This document shows, in pieces, positions 17,276 to 27,444 of a stretch of DNA of 57,325 bases; position 1 is the first letter of the stretch, and each line of letters begins with the position of its first letter. Made by a program: the position numbers and the translations under genes. Origin of the DNA: Candidatus Eiseniibacteriota bacterium (GTDB taxonomy: Bacteria; Eisenbacteria; RBG-16-71-46; JACRLI01); the NCBI GenBank assembly GCA_025351485.1, contig JANXVU010000151.1, positions 1-57,325 on the forward strand, read 5' to 3'. The notes below the pieces were generated by a model, which was not told the DNA's origin, made no database searches, and saw nothing but the letters and a program-made list of their open reading frames with translations.

Positions 17276-17426
17276 GGCAGGAAGAGTAGCCGCCCGGGGC
17301 ACGGGAGGCAAGCGGGCATGCGGGCAATGGGCCCTTGATCTGGACGGCCGTCCCCTTCATTCTGGTGGCGCGGGCCTGGCGCGGTGGGCGCACCGGGCGG
17401 CCGCATCGAGGAACCGGGAACAGCGA

Positions 17427-17963
17427 ATGAACTGGATCGCGAGAATCACCATGGCCATCCTGCTGCTGGGGGCCCTGTGCATGCTGGTGCTGATGCTGGC
17501 GGGCCTCCGCTACAACGCGGGACGGATCGAGGCCACGATCGAAATCCGCCGTCCGGCCGCGGTAGTCTACCCCTACCTGCACGAGCCCGACAGCCTGAAG
17601 CGCTGGATCTCCGGCCTGGTGCAGGATTCGGTGCTGACCGACGGAGGGTTGCGGATCGGGGCCCGGTCCCGGGAGGTCATGGCGGCCGGGCGCGACAAGT
17701 TCGTCATGGAAAGCACCGTGACGGGCTTTGAGATGAACAAGCGGCTGGACCAGATGGTCACCCACCCGGACTTCGACATCTACGAGCGGATGCACCTGGA
17801 TGAGCGGGGCAACGTGACCCAGCTGCATTACTCCGCCAAGATCAACTATCACCCCTGGCTCGCGCGCCTGCTCGAGCCGGTCCTGACCCCCGACTCCCGC
17901 AGGGAAATCCAGGATGACCTCTCGGCGCTGAAGCGCGTGGTCGAGGCGTTGCCGGAGAAGTGA
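17427..17963 (+). CDS. Membrane-anchored SRPBCC-fold protein
   Basis: A 178-residue protein with one N-terminal transmembrane helix (ITMAILLLGALCMLVLMLAG) and a START/SRPBCC-like domain: IEATIEIRRPAAVVYPYLHEPDSLKRWISGL is the characteristic strand-helix start of polyketide cyclase/SRPBCC domains. These bind hydrophobic ligands. The start is the ATG at 17427; the frame is open far upstream but that part overlaps the divergent methyltransferase gene and lacks homology. Confidence 0.75.
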   Translation: MNWIARITMAILLLGALCMLVLMLAGLRYNAGRIEATIEIRRPAAVVYPYLHEPDSLKRWISGLVQDSVLTDGGLRIGARSREVMAAGRDKFVMESTVTGFEMNKRLDQMVTHPDFDIYERMHLDERGNVTQLHYSAKINYHPWLARLLEPVLTPDSRREIQDDLSALKRVVEALPEK

Positions 17964-17967
17964 AAGG

Positions 17968-17985
17968 CCGCCCGGCGGGGGGCGG
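17968..17985. terminator. Short hairpin between convergent genes
   Basis: CCGCCC (17968-17973) and GGGCGG (17980-17985) form a 6-bp GC stem exactly between the stops of the SRPBCC gene and the kinase gene. On the minus strand it is followed by CCTTT. Weak bidirectional terminator candidate. Confidence 0.3.
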
Positions 17986-17987
17986 AC

Positions 17988-19568
17988 TTACGTACAGGCT
18001 CTTCCAAGGGTGGACTGGATGATCGCCGTGTCGCCCTCGTCGGCGTGTCGGCGTTCCAGCATTTCAATGGCCCGGTCGATCGACGCGCTGTCCTCGAACC
18101 TCTGCAAGTGGCCGAGAGCCTCGACGAACTCCTTGTGGGCCGGGGCGCGCAGCCGGCCCTCGCGCACCACCGCCCCCGCCATTCCGGACGCCGACTGAAG
18201 TTGCAGGGACCGTGAGACCTGGGCGATGAGCTGGTCCTCCAGGTCGGCGAGGTTGGAAACCATTCCATCCATGTTCTCGCCTGCCAGCTGGGTTCCGCTG
18301 ACGGGGTCCGTCAACGCGAAACCCAGGCGGAGCCGGTCGTTCGATCGCCGGACCGTGCCGCTCAGCACAAGGCCCGCCCCGAGGAAGCGTGCCGCTTTCT
18401 TGAGGTCGGTCAGGATGGTAGGGGCCCGCTGGGCGGAGGCGGGTGGGATCACCACCAGGCCCGGGATCCGCGACAGGGAGGCGCTGAGGATATCGGCAAC
18501 TCCACGGGCGTAGGATTCACCCGCGGGATCCCCATCGGGATCAAGACTGAGGCTGTGGAACGGCAGTACCGCCACGCTGGGGCCGGCGGGTCGGCCGTGC
18601 GAGCGCACCTGGCCGGACCGGGTTCCTGCGAGCTTCTTCCGAGGCCGCGGCGGGCTTTCCCCGGCGTTGGGTGGGCGGCTGACTTCTTCCTCACAGTCGT
18701 GCAGCGCCTCCAGAAAATCCTGCGCGCTCTGGTATCGCCCGGTCGGATCCTTGACCATGGCCGTGAGGATCACCTGTTCCAGCCCGGGCGGCACTCCCTT
18801 TTCACCCGGAGCCTCCGGCTGTTCGTTGACGGCGGAATAGAGAAGCGCCAGCGGGCGCTCACCCTTGAATGGCAGTTCGCCCGTGGCCATTTCATACAGC
18901 ACGACGCCCAACCCATAGAGATCGCTGCGATGATCCGCCGGGTACCCGTTGGCCACCTCGGGCGAAATGTACGCGGCCGTGCCCATGGCCACGTGGGAGC
19001 TGGTGATGCGCCCGGTTCCCTTTCTCAACGCCAGCCCAAAGTCGATCACCATGACGCGGCCATCGGCGGCGATCATGATGTTGCGCGAAGTCACATCACG
19101 GTGAACCACTCCCCGGGAGTGGGCGTGGGCCAGCGCTGCAGCCACGTCGCGGGCGATGCGGCATGCCTCTCCCAGGGGGATCCGTCGTTGTGCGAGAATC
19201 TGGCTGACGGTTTCCCCGTCCACCAGGGTGATGGCGATCCAGAGCGCATCACCCAGGGCGCCGGCATCGTAGACGGTCGCGATGTTGGGATGGTCCAGCA
19301 GGCAGGTGGCGCGGGCTTCGCGCTCGAATCGGATCCGCGCGTCGGGAGAACCGGTGACGGAGTCGGGCAGCAGCTTGATGGCCACCAGGCGGCCCAGGAG
19401 GGGATCTTCGGCTTTCCACACCGTCCCCATCCCGCCCTCTCCCAGCTTGGAGATGATTCGAAAGCGGCCTACCGTTGTTCCAATCATGGGTGCCCCGTGG
19501 GTTCGCGCCATTCGCGCGAGGCCTTCGGAAGGGATCGGGATCGAGGTATCACGAGACATCGCGTGCAC
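17988..19568 (-). CDS. Hanks-type Ser/Thr protein kinase with TolB-like domain
   Basis: A 526-residue kinase. The catalytic domain shows the Gly-rich loop GEGGMG at 43-48, Lys65 in VAIK, HRD at 156-158, N163, DFG at 176-178 and ISPE near 202. The catalytic loop reads HRDVTSRN, lacking the Lys of the common HRDLKPxN. After a basic Pro-rich linker (about 300-335) comes a TolB/FlgO-like domain (VAVLPFHSLSLDPDGDPAG, then LGAGLVLSGTVRRSNDRLRLG). Homologous architectures continue into TPR repeats; this protein stops at the first helix-like stretch, so it may be C-terminally shortened. No transmembrane segment is visible, so it seems cytosolic. Confidence 0.88.
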   Translation of the reverse strand: MHAMSRDTSIPIPSEGLARMARTHGAPMIGTTVGRFRIISKLGEGGMGTVWKAEDPLLGRLVAIKLLPDSVTGSPDARIRFEREARATCLLDHPNIATVYDAGALGDALWIAITLVDGETVSQILAQRRIPLGEACRIARDVAAALAHAHSRGVVHRDVTSRNIMIAADGRVMVIDFGLALRKGTGRITSSHVAMGTAAYISPEVANGYPADHRSDLYGLGVVLYEMATGELPFKGERPLALLYSAVNEQPEAPGEKGVPPGLEQVILTAMVKDPTGRYQSAQDFLEALHDCEEEVSRPPNAGESPPRPRKKLAGTRSGQVRSHGRPAGPSVAVLPFHSLSLDPDGDPAGESYARGVADILSASLSRIPGLVVIPPASAQRAPTILTDLKKAARFLGAGLVLSGTVRRSNDRLRLGFALTDPVSGTQLAGENMDGMVSNLADLEDQLIAQVSRSLQLQSASGMAGAVVREGRLRAPAHKEFVEALGHLQRFEDSASIDRAIEMLERRHADEGDTAIIQSTLGRACT

Positions 19569-19817
19569 GGTAGCTTGTATGAAGTTGTGTCGAAAAGGCT
19601 AGCTTTTCCAGTATAGAGGGTCAAGGACAAAGCCCGAGGAGACGGCGAAGCCTGAAGTGCAACACACTCTGAAGGTGCTCTTCCCGGCCAGCCCCGCCGG
19701 CGCCTTGACGCCCGGGCGCCGATCCAAAACAATGGGCCCCTTCCCGCCCCGAGGGGCAAGGAGATCTTTCCAGTGCTGATAAAATCGATCGTAACGCCCG
19801 CGCCGGGGACCCGCTAG

Positions 19818-22541
19818 GTGCCCGCGTTTGGAACCAGGGCCGCCGAGGCGGCCAGCAGGGGCCCCACGCTGGCCGAAGACCGCCGCCTGGAGCTGGATGC
19901 CCTGCGCGAAGAGAACTGGAAGCGCTGGGGCCCGTACCTGTCCGAACGGCAGTGGGGCACGGTGCGCGAGGATTACTCCGAGGGCGGCGCCTGCTGGGAC
20001 TACTTTCCCCACGACCACGCCCGCAGCCGCGCCTATCGCTGGGGCGAGGACGGCCTGCTGGGGATGTGCGACCGCGAGGGCCGCCTGTGCTTCGCGCTCG
20101 CGCTCTGGAACGGCAGGGACCCGATCCTCAAGGAGCGCCTCTTCGGCTTGAGCGGCCCCGAGGGCAACCACGGCGAGGACGTCAAGGAGTGCTACTTCTA
20201 CCTGGATTCCACGCCGTCCCATTCCTACATGAAGGCGCTCTACAAATATCCACAGGGCGAATTTCCGTACGCGCGGCTGGTGGAGGAAAACCGCCGTCGC
20301 GGCAAGGCCGACCGCGAGTTCGAGCTCGAGGACACCGGAATCTTCGATGACAGCCGCTACTTCGACGTCTTTGCCGAGTATGCCAAGGCTTCCCCCGACG
20401 AGGTGCTGATTCGCCTGACCATCGCCAACCGCGGCAGCGAGGCGGCGGCGATCCACGTGCTTCCGAGCTTGTGGTTCCGGAACACCTGGTCCTGGGGCCG
20501 CACCGGCGAAGGCTACTGGCCCAAGCCCTCGATGCGGCAGGTGGAAACGGGCAGCGTCCTGGCCGAACATGCCTCGCTCGGCTCGTTCCGGCTGGACGCG
20601 GCGCCCGCGCCGGGCGGCGTGCTCCCCGACCTGCTATTCACCGAAAATGAAACCAATTCGGAACGGCTCTTCGGCGTGGCGCCGCCAGGTCCCTGCGTGA
20701 AGGACGCGTTCCACGAGTACGTCGTCCATGGCCGGCAGGGCGCAGTCCAGCAGGAGGGTTTCGGGACCAAGGCCGCGTTTCACTACGTGCTGAACGTGCC
20801 GGCGGGCGGCCAGGTCCAGCTGCGGCTCCGGCTGAGGCCGGAGGGGGGTGGCGTGGCCGACCTCGGGGATCGCTATGATAGGATCTTCGCCGACCGCCTG
20901 CATGAAGCCGACGAATTTCATGCGCGCCAGGTTCCCCATGGCATGACGGCCGAGGAGGCCTCGGTGGTTCGCCAGGCCAGCGCGGGACTCCTGTGGAGCC
21001 GGCAGTTCTACTACTACGTGGTGAAGGACTGGAAGGAAGGCGATCCCTCTCAACCCTCGCCTCCGCCGGGGCGCGCCCTGGGGCGCAACCAGGGCTGGCA
21101 GCACCTGTTCAACCGCGACGTCATTTCCATGCCCGACAAGTGGGAGTACCCATGGTACGCGGCGTGGGACCTGGCCTTTCACATGATCCCGTTCGCGCAC
21201 ATCGACCCGGTGTTCACCAAGGACCAGCTGGTGCTGTTCCTGCGCGAATGGTACATGCACCCCAACGGGCAGCTTCCGGCCTATGAGTTCGAGTTCTCCG
21301 ACGTCAACCCTCCGGTGCATGCGTGGGCCTGCTGGCGCGTGTACAAGATGACCGGGCCCCGCGGGGGACGCGACCGGTACTTCCTGGAGCGGGTGTTCCA
21401 GAAGCTGCTGCTCAACTTCACGTGGTGGGTCAATCGCAAGGACCTGGAAGGGAACAATCTCTTTTCGGGCGGCTTCCTGGGGCTCGATAACATCGGCGTG
21501 TTCGACCGCTCCAAGCCGCTCCCCACGGGCGGGCACCTCGAGCAGGCGGACGGCACGGCGTGGATGGCCTTCTACAGCGCCACCATGCTCAGCATGGCCC
21601 TGGAGCTGGCCAGCGAGGAGCCATCGTACGAGGATGTGGCCTCGAAATTCTTCGAGCACTTCGTGGCCATTTCCGACGCCATGAATTCCTTCGGCGGCAC
21701 CGGGTTGTGGGACGAGGAGGACGGCTTCTACTATGACCAGCTGCACGTGGACGGCACCAAGACGCCGCTTCGCGTTCGTTCCATGGTGGGGCTGATCCCG
21801 CTCTTCGCATGCGAGAACCTGCGCCAGGAAATCATCGACCGGCTGCCGGGGTTCCGCAAGCGCATGGACTGGTTCCTGAAGAACCGCGCCGATCTGGCCG
21901 GCCACATTTCCTACATGGAAAGCGGGGATGGCACGGTAGGGGAGCACCGCTTGCTGGCCATCCCCACCCGGGAGCGCCTGCTCCGCGTGCTCAAGTACAT
22001 CCTGGACGAAAACGAATTTCTCTCGCCGCACGGCCTGCGCGCGCTTTCGCGCTATCACCTGGATCACCCTTTCGTGATGGTCGCGGACGGGCAGGAATAC
22101 AAGGTCGAGTACTCCCCGGCGGAATCGGAAACCGGCATGTTCGGAGGAAATTCGAATTGGCGCGGGCCGGTTTGGTTCCCGCTCAACTTCCTGTTCCTGG
22201 AATCGCTCGAGCGGTATCACTTTTTCTACGGCGACAGCCTCAAGGTGGAATGCCCGACCGGATCGGGCCGCATGATGAATCTCTCCGAGGTGGCCCAGGA
22301 GCTGGCGTCGCGCCTGGCCACGCTGTTCCTGCCGGACTCCAATGGAAAACGCCCCTGTCACGGAGACCAGGCCCGTTACTCGCAGGACCCTCACTGGAAG
22401 GACTACGTGCTCTTTTACGAGTATTTTCATGGCGACAACGGCCGTGGCGTGGGTGCCAGCCACCAGACCGGCTGGACCGCGCTGGTGATTCCGGCGCTCA
22501 CGGAGCTCGCGCGCCGGCGCGCCGGCAAGGCGGCCAGATGA
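19818..22541 (+). CDS. GH63-like glucosidase (MGH1-type)
   Basis: A 907-residue (alpha/alpha)6-barrel glucosidase of the GH63/mannosylglycerate-hydrolase-like family, expected to remove glucosyl units from oligosaccharides. Recognisable are [18 protein letters not shown] at the N-terminus, [24 protein letters not shown] near 433, containing a probable catalytic Asp, and [22 protein letters not shown] near 776. It starts at a GTG; no better start is in the first 200 bases. No signal peptide, so probably cytosolic. Its TGA overlaps the ATG of the debranching-enzyme gene, so the two form a glycan-handling pair. Confidence 0.88.
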   Translation: MPAFGTRAAEAASRGPTLAEDRRLELDALREENWKRWGPYLSERQWGTVREDYSEGGACWDYFPHDHARSRAYRWGEDGLLGMCDREGRLCFALALWNGRDPILKERLFGLSGPEGNHGEDVKECYFYLDSTPSHSYMKALYKYPQGEFPYARLVEENRRRGKADREFELEDTGIFDDSRYFDVFAEYAKASPDEVLIRLTIANRGSEAAAIHVLPSLWFRNTWSWGRTGEGYWPKPSMRQVETGSVLAEHASLGSFRLDAAPAPGGVLPDLLFTENETNSERLFGVAPPGPCVKDAFHEYVVHGRQGAVQQEGFGTKAAFHYVLNVPAGGQVQLRLRLRPEGGGVADLGDRYDRIFADRLHEADEFHARQVPHGMTAEEASVVRQASAGLLWSRQFYYYVVKDWKEGDPSQPSPPPGRALGRNQGWQHLFNRDVISMPDKWEYPWYAAWDLAFHMIPFAHIDPVFTKDQLVLFLREWYMHPNGQLPAYEFEFSDVNPPVHAWACWRVYKMTGPRGGRDRYFLERVFQKLLLNFTWWVNRKDLEGNNLFSGGFLGLDNIGVFDRSKPLPTGGHLEQADGTAWMAFYSATMLSMALELASEEPSYEDVASKFFEHFVAISDAMNSFGGTGLWDEEDGFYYDQLHVDGTKTPLRVRSMVGLIPLFACENLRQEIIDRLPGFRKRMDWFLKNRADLAGHISYMESGDGTVGEHRLLAIPTRERLLRVLKYILDENEFLSPHGLRALSRYHLDHPFVMVADGQEYKVEYSPAESETGMFGGNSNWRGPVWFPLNFLFLESLERYHFFYGDSLKVECPTGSGRMMNLSEVAQELASRLATLFLPDSNGKRPCHGDQARYSQDPHWKDYVLFYEYFHGDNGRGVGASHQTGWTALVIPALTELARRRAGKAAR

Positions 22542-24478
22542 GCTCCCCACTGAATCGCGCCTGCGAGTGGCTGGAGGCCGACGGCCTGGGCGGGTTTTCG
22601 TCCGGCACGGCGCTTCTGGAGCGCACCCGCCGCTACCACGCGGTGCTGCTCGCCGCCACCACTCCGCCGACCGGGCGGGTGGTGCTGGTGAACGGTTTCG
22701 ACGCCGAGATCGTGACTCCCGAGGGCGTCTTCCCGCTCACCACCCAGCGCTACGCCCCGGGCGTGGCCCACCCCGAAGGGGCCCGGCGGATCGAGTCCTT
22801 CGAGCACCAGCCGTGGCCGCGCTGGATGTACCAGCTCCCGAACGGCGTGCGCCTGGAGCACAGCCTGTTCGTACCGCGCGGCCGGGCGGCCTGCGTCCTG
22901 AGCTGGAAACTGCTTCGCAGGCAGACCGGCGTGATGCTGCGCGTGAGGCCTTTTCTTTCCGGAAGGGACTACCACTCGCTGCTCCGCGCCCACGACGGTT
23001 TCGGTTTCAAGGCCGAGGTGGGTCTGAACCACGTTCGCTGGTGGCCGAACGCCGCGCTGCCGGCGGTGGACTCCTATTCCCTGGCGCACTACACGCACAA
23101 GCCCGACTGGTACCGCAACTTCCTCTACGCCGACGAAACCGCCCGGGGCCTGGACGACCTGGAGGACCTGGGCTCACCCGGCGTGCTGGAGTGGGATCTT
23201 TCCGACGGCGAGGTGGTGTGGGTGCTGGCCGCCGAGGGCCACGCGCCGAAGGAACTGGTGGAGGGAGGCTCCCCGATCGCGTGGGCGCACGAGCAGGGCC
23301 TGGCCGAGATGCGCCGCCGGCGCCGGTTCCCGACCCCGCTGGACCGGGCCGCCGACAGTTACCTGGTGCGCCGAGGGGAAGGTTGCACCATCGTCGCGGG
23401 CTATCCGTGGTTCACCGACTGGGGCCGCGACACGTTCATCGCGCTCCGCGGACTGTGCCTGGCCTCGGGACGCCTGGGCGATGCCCGGGACATCCTGGTG
23501 GAGTGGTCCGGCGCGGTCTCCGAAGGCATGCTGCCCAACCGCTTCGGCGACGAGGGGGACCGGCCCGAATACAACTCCGTGGACGCGTCGCTGTGGTACG
23601 TGGTGGCCGTTGCCGAGTACCTGCGCGAGCTGAAGCGGCTGCGCAAGCGGGTGTCCGCCGCCGACCGCAAGGCCATGATGGGCGCCGTGGAGGCTATATT
23701 GGACGGCTACTCGCGCGGGACGCGCTATCAGATCCGCATGGACTCGGACGGCCTGATCGCCGCGGGCGAACCGGGCCTGCAGCTCACCTGGATGGATGCC
23801 AAGGCCGATGATTGGGTGGTCACGCCGCGCATCGGCAAGCCGGTGGAGATCCAGGCGCTATGGCTCAACGCGCTGGATTTTGCGAGGGGCAACCGCAAGA
23901 GCTGGGAAAAGACGTTCCAGAAGGCGCTGACTTCCTTCAACGAGCGGTTCTGGAACGCCTCGCGCGGCATGCTCTTCGACGTGGTGGACGTGGACCACGT
24001 GCCGGGCGCCGTGGACGAGGCCTTCCGTCCCAATCAGCTCTTTGCAACGGGCGGGCTGCCGCTGGCACCCTTAGGCGATTCACGCGCGCGCGCGGTGGTG
24101 GATGCCTGCGAGGCGCACCTGTGGACTCCGCTGGGCCCCCGCTCGCTGGCGCCGGGCGAGAAGGACTATCACCCCCGTTACATCGGCGATCGACGCCAGC
24201 GGGACGGGGCTTACCACCAGGGCACGGTGTGGCCGTGGCTCTCGGGGGCATTCGTGGAAAGCTGGGTGCGGGTGCGCGGCGGCGCGCCGGAAGTGAAGGC
24301 CGAGGCGCGGCGCCGCTTCCTGGAGCCGCTGCTCGCGAGCATGAAAACCGCCGGGCTGGGCCACATCACCGAGGTGGCGGACGCCGAAACGCCGTTCACC
24401 CCGCGCGGCTGTCCCTTCCAGGCCTGGTCGGTGGGCGAGGTGCTGCGGCTGGACCGGGTGGTGCTGAGAGAGGGCTAG
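22538..24478 (+). CDS. Amylo-alpha-1,6-glucosidase / glycogen debranching enzyme
   Basis: A 646-residue GH133-type debranching enzyme of the archaeal/bacterial kind. The N-terminal domain starts [18 protein letters not shown] with [10 protein letters not shown]; the catalytic domain contains [20 protein letters not shown] near residue 287, [14 protein letters not shown] near 345 and [19 protein letters not shown] near 558. It should hydrolyse alpha-1,6 branches in glycogen-like glucans. ATGA overlap with the preceding glucosidase indicates joint expression. Its stop is one base from the convergent DUF4097 gene. Confidence 0.92.
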   Translation: MSSPLNRACEWLEADGLGGFSSGTALLERTRRYHAVLLAATTPPTGRVVLVNGFDAEIVTPEGVFPLTTQRYAPGVAHPEGARRIESFEHQPWPRWMYQLPNGVRLEHSLFVPRGRAACVLSWKLLRRQTGVMLRVRPFLSGRDYHSLLRAHDGFGFKAEVGLNHVRWWPNAALPAVDSYSLAHYTHKPDWYRNFLYADETARGLDDLEDLGSPGVLEWDLSDGEVVWVLAAEGHAPKELVEGGSPIAWAHEQGLAEMRRRRRFPTPLDRAADSYLVRRGEGCTIVAGYPWFTDWGRDTFIALRGLCLASGRLGDARDILVEWSGAVSEGMLPNRFGDEGDRPEYNSVDASLWYVVAVAEYLRELKRLRKRVSAADRKAMMGAVEAILDGYSRGTRYQIRMDSDGLIAAGEPGLQLTWMDAKADDWVVTPRIGKPVEIQALWLNALDFARGNRKSWEKTFQKALTSFNERFWNASRGMLFDVVDVDHVPGAVDEAFRPNQLFATGGLPLAPLGDSRARAVVDACEAHLWTPLGPRSLAPGEKDYHPRYIGDRRQRDGAYHQGTVWPWLSGAFVESWVRVRGGAPEVKAEARRRFLEPLLASMKTAGLGHITEVADAETPFTPRGCPFQAWSVGEVLRLDRVVLREG

Positions 24479-24479
24479 T

Positions 24480-25592
24480 TCAGTAGGGCCCGTGCGACGC
24501 CTCTCCGGTTCCGCGGGACAATTTCACGCTGCCCGATCCGGTGTCGATCACGATGGTTCCACGTCCGTCGCCGATGGTGCCGATCAGGCTCGATTCGGTC
24601 TTCTCGGTGAGCCTCATGGGCAGGTCGGTTGAAATCCCGCCGCTGCCGGTGTCCACGTGCACCCGGGCGCCGATCGTTTCCGGCGCGGTGACGCGGACCG
24701 ATCCCGATCCGGTGTCGATTTTCAGCCGATCCACGTCGCTGGTCAGTCCCAGGGCCACCGATCCGCTGCCGGTGTCCAGGTCCACGTCGGGGCAGGCCAC
24801 CAGTTCCAGGTCGATGGAGCCGCTGCCGGTATCCACGTGCAGCCGGCCCGTCACCAGCGCGGCTCCGGCCACTTTGCCGCTCCCGGTGTCCAGGCTCACG
24901 CTGTTGCCGCTGACCTTGTTCACGCGCACGTCGCCCGAGCCGGTGTCCACGATCAGGTCCCCGGCCGCATCCGCGACCGCCACGTCTCCGCTGCCCGTGT
25001 CCAGGGAGAGCCTGCCGCGCGTCTGGATCGAGCTCACCGTGCCGGAGTTGGTGGAGACGTACAGGTCGCCGTCCACGTTGGAGACGGAGGCCGCGCCCAC
25101 GCCCACGTAGATCGAAATCTTCTGCCCGCGCGGCACGCGGACCACCAGGTCGGCGTAGGCTTCGTCGCCCGAACCGCTGCTGTGGATGCTTACGTGGCGC
25201 GCAAAGAGCTCCGCGATCCCGTGCACGCCTTTGTCATCGAAGCGTCCGTCCCGGCCGACCGCCATCGAGGTAGAACTCCAACCCTTCGTCCGCGGATAAA
25301 CGATCCGGTTGCCCGGATAGAGGACCCGCATGGCCTGCCGGCCGTCCAGGAGGTCCTGGGCGATCTTCAGCTTGCCGCCGTCCCGGCCTCCTCGGGTCAG
25401 GTCCACGGTCACGGATGGGCCGGTCCCGGCTTCCACCCGCAACTCGCCCGCCAGGTTGTAGACCGCCACATCCTTGCCGGGGACGGTGACCGTTTCCGCC
25501 CTTGCCGCCGCGGCCGCCGCCAGGGTCACGAGGCTGGCCAGCAACGCCAGCAGCTCTCGGCGGATCGGGAGAGCCTCGCCTGCCACTTTCAT
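24480..25592 (-). CDS. Secreted DUF4097-type beta-helix protein with eight DTGSG rungs
   Basis: A 370-residue exported protein: Ala-rich signal peptide ending RAETVTV, then a region with an irregular N-terminal domain (to about residue 190). From there eight strands repeat [LVI]DTGSG every 19-25 residues: LDTGSGDV, VDTGSGDV, LDTGSGKV, VDTGSGSI, LDTGSGSV, IDTGSGSV, VDTGSGGI, IDTGSGSV. This is the DUF4097 (DUF2807-like) right-handed beta-helix pattern seen in putative adhesin or head-GIN-like proteins. Function unknown; a surface or periplasmic structural role is inferred. Confidence 0.83.
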   Translation of the reverse strand: MKVAGEALPIRRELLALLASLVTLAAAAAARAETVTVPGKDVAVYNLAGELRVEAGTGPSVTVDLTRGGRDGGKLKIAQDLLDGRQAMRVLYPGNRIVYPRTKGWSSTSMAVGRDGRFDDKGVHGIAELFARHVSIHSSGSGDEAYADLVVRVPRGQKISIYVGVGAASVSNVDGDLYVSTNSGTVSSIQTRGRLSLDTGSGDVAVADAAGDLIVDTGSGDVRVNKVSGNSVSLDTGSGKVAGAALVTGRLHVDTGSGSIDLELVACPDVDLDTGSGSVALGLTSDVDRLKIDTGSGSVRVTAPETIGARVHVDTGSGGISTDLPMRLTEKTESSLIGTIGDGRGTIVIDTGSGSVKLSRGTGEASHGPY

Positions 25593-25787
25593 GAGCTTTT
25601 CTCCGGGTAAAAGGTGGCTAATACCTTTGTTTAAAACTACTTATGGCGAATGAGAGAGGTTTCGGCCCCGGGAGGGGTGGGGCCGGGTAGTCCACTCTAC
25701 GGGATTGGGAGGGGCGAAGTTGCGTGGTACATTGATTTCTCTCCCCAGAACCGCTTCGCCGTTACCCGGCGGGAAAGATATAGCCTG

Positions 25788-26873
25788 ATGGGCGATTGCC
25801 CGAAAATCCTCGCCGTTGCCACGGCCTCGCCCCCTCACGTGGTCAGGCAGGCGGACGTGCGCACCATGATCGAGAGTCTCTTCTCGGATGTCCTGGCCAC
25901 CGACGACCGGTTGATCCAGGTATTCGACCACGCCCACATCGAAAAACGGCACTTCTGCGCGCCGCTCGACTGGCTGGCCGCCGACCGCACCTTCGCGGAG
26001 CGCAACCAACGCTATATCGAATCCGCGGTTGCGCTCGCGGGAGAGGCGGCGCGCAAGGCCATGACACTCGCGGGTCTTCAATCGCACGACGTGGACCACA
26101 TCATCTTCGTTTCTTCGACCGGGATCGCCACGCCCAGCTTGGACGCCCGGCTCTCCAATACCCTGGACCTGAGGTCCGATTGCCGCCGCACCCCGATCTG
26201 GGGCCTGGGCTGCGCCGGGGGCGTCGCCGGCCTGGCCCGGGCCCGTGAATTCGCGCTGGGCGATCCTTCGGCGCGGATCCTGTTCATCGCCCTGGAGCTT
26301 TGCAGCGTGACCTTCCAGCGCAACGATCTCTCCCGCCGCAACCTGGTGGCCACATCCCTGTTCGCCGACGGCGCGGCCGCGGTGATCGTCGCCGGGGCCC
26401 GGGCCGCGATCCCCGCGGGCGGCATGCCGCCGCTGGATGTGATCGCTTCCCGCAGCAAGCTGTGGAAGGACACGCTGGACCTGATGGGCTGGACCGTGGA
26501 GAGCGACGGGCTGCACGTGGTGTTCTCCCGCGACATCCCGACGGTGGTGCAGGAAAAGGTGCGCCCCAGCCTGGAGGAATTCTTGAGAGTCCAGGGGTTG
26601 GGCCTGGAGACGATCGACCACATGGTGATGCACCCGGGCGGAGCCAAGGTGCTGAGCGCGTTCGCCGAGGCCCTGGACTTGCCGGAGAACGCCTACCGCC
26701 ATTCCCGCGAGGTGCTGCGGGACTTCGGGAACATGTCTTCCCCGACGTGCCTGTTCGTCCTGGAGCGGTTCCTCGAAGCCGGGGAGATCGCCGCCGGCCA
26801 GACCGCGGTGATGATGGCCCTGGGTCCCGGGTTTTCCGCCGAGTACCTGCTGCTGCGCGGGGCGTCCGATTGA
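25788..26873 (+). CDS. Type III polyketide synthase
   Basis: A 361-residue chalcone/stilbene-synthase-like enzyme that would extend an acyl starter with malonyl-CoA to alkylpyrones or alkylresorcinols. The catalytic triad is visible: C142 in GLGCAGGVAG, H282 in MHPGGAK, N315 in FGNMSSPT. I start at the ATG 25788 (MGDCPKILAVATASPP), which matches family N-termini; the frame is open to 25650 but the extra 46 residues are not family-like. Its TGA overlaps a TTG start of an ICMT-type methyltransferase, the arrangement known from bacterial alkylpyrone/alkylresorcinol operons such as Bacillus bpsA-bpsB and Streptomyces srsA-srsB. Confidence 0.9.
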   Translation: MGDCPKILAVATASPPHVVRQADVRTMIESLFSDVLATDDRLIQVFDHAHIEKRHFCAPLDWLAADRTFAERNQRYIESAVALAGEAARKAMTLAGLQSHDVDHIIFVSSTGIATPSLDARLSNTLDLRSDCRRTPIWGLGCAGGVAGLARAREFALGDPSARILFIALELCSVTFQRNDLSRRNLVATSLFADGAAAVIVAGARAAIPAGGMPPLDVIASRSKLWKDTLDLMGWTVESDGLHVVFSRDIPTVVQEKVRPSLEEFLRVQGLGLETIDHMVMHPGGAKVLSAFAEALDLPENAYRHSREVLRDFGNMSSPTCLFVLERFLEAGEIAAGQTAVMMALGPGFSAEYLLLRGASD

Positions 26874-27436
26874 GCCCGGGCTCCGATACGGGCGCAAGGG
26901 TCGCCTGGGAGTTGGGGAGTTTCCTGTTCCTGCTGACCCTGCAGCGAATGGGCGAACTGCGCCTTTCGGCGCGCAACGAGTTGCGGATGCGGGCGCTGGG
27001 CGGCCGCGAAGTAGAATCCGGCCAGTTCCCATGGCTGGTGCTCTTGCACGTGCTCTTTCCGTTGAGCCTGGCGGCGGAAGTGATGTTCGCGGACTCCCGC
27101 CCCGGCCGGTTCTGGCCGGTGTGGCTCGGGGTCGTGCTCGCCGCTCAGGCGCTGCGGCTCGCGACCATGCGCGCCCTGGGGGTGCGGTGGAGCGTCCACA
27201 TCTGGGTCGTTCCGGACCTGCCCCTGGTGACCGGCGGGCCGTACCGGTTCTTCCGACATCCGAACTACCTGGCGGTGGCCGCCGAACTGCCGGCCGCAGC
27301 CTTGCTCTTCGGGGCATGGCGGACCGCGGCCATCTTCACGGTCTTCAACCTGGCGGCGCTCCGAACCCGGGTTCGCGCCGAGGAGCGGGCGCTGGGTATC
27401 GGGCCCGCGCGCTCCGGATCGCAGGCGAAAGGTTAG
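26870..27436 (+). CDS. Isoprenylcysteine carboxyl methyltransferase-family membrane methyltransferase
   Basis: A 188-residue integral membrane methyltransferase. Hydrophobic helices occur at about 10-25, 48-70 and 75-95, and the SAM-binding core has VTGGPYRFFRHPNYLAVAAEL with the typical PYRxxRHPNY signature, and RVRAEERALG at the end. By analogy with BpsB, it probably O-methylates the product of the coupled type III PKS. The TTG start at 26870 is inferred from the TTGA overlap. Confidence 0.85.
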   Translation: MSPGSDTGARVAWELGSFLFLLTLQRMGELRLSARNELRMRALGGREVESGQFPWLVLLHVLFPLSLAAEVMFADSRPGRFWPVWLGVVLAAQALRLATMRALGVRWSVHIWVVPDLPLVTGGPYRFFRHPNYLAVAAELPAAALLFGAWRTAAIFTVFNLAALRTRVRAEERALGIGPARSGSQAKG

Positions 27437-27444
27437 CTCCCTCG

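Noticed and set aside
20634-22550. 638-codon open frame on the minus strand
   Set aside because: It lies opposite the GH63-like gene, is His/Val/Gln-rich with no recognisable domain, and is a by-product of high GC codon usage in the real gene.
24900-25000. DTGSG motif read as an aspartic protease active site
   Set aside because: It occurs eight times in regular spacing within a beta-helix and lacks the second conserved protease features, so it is structural.
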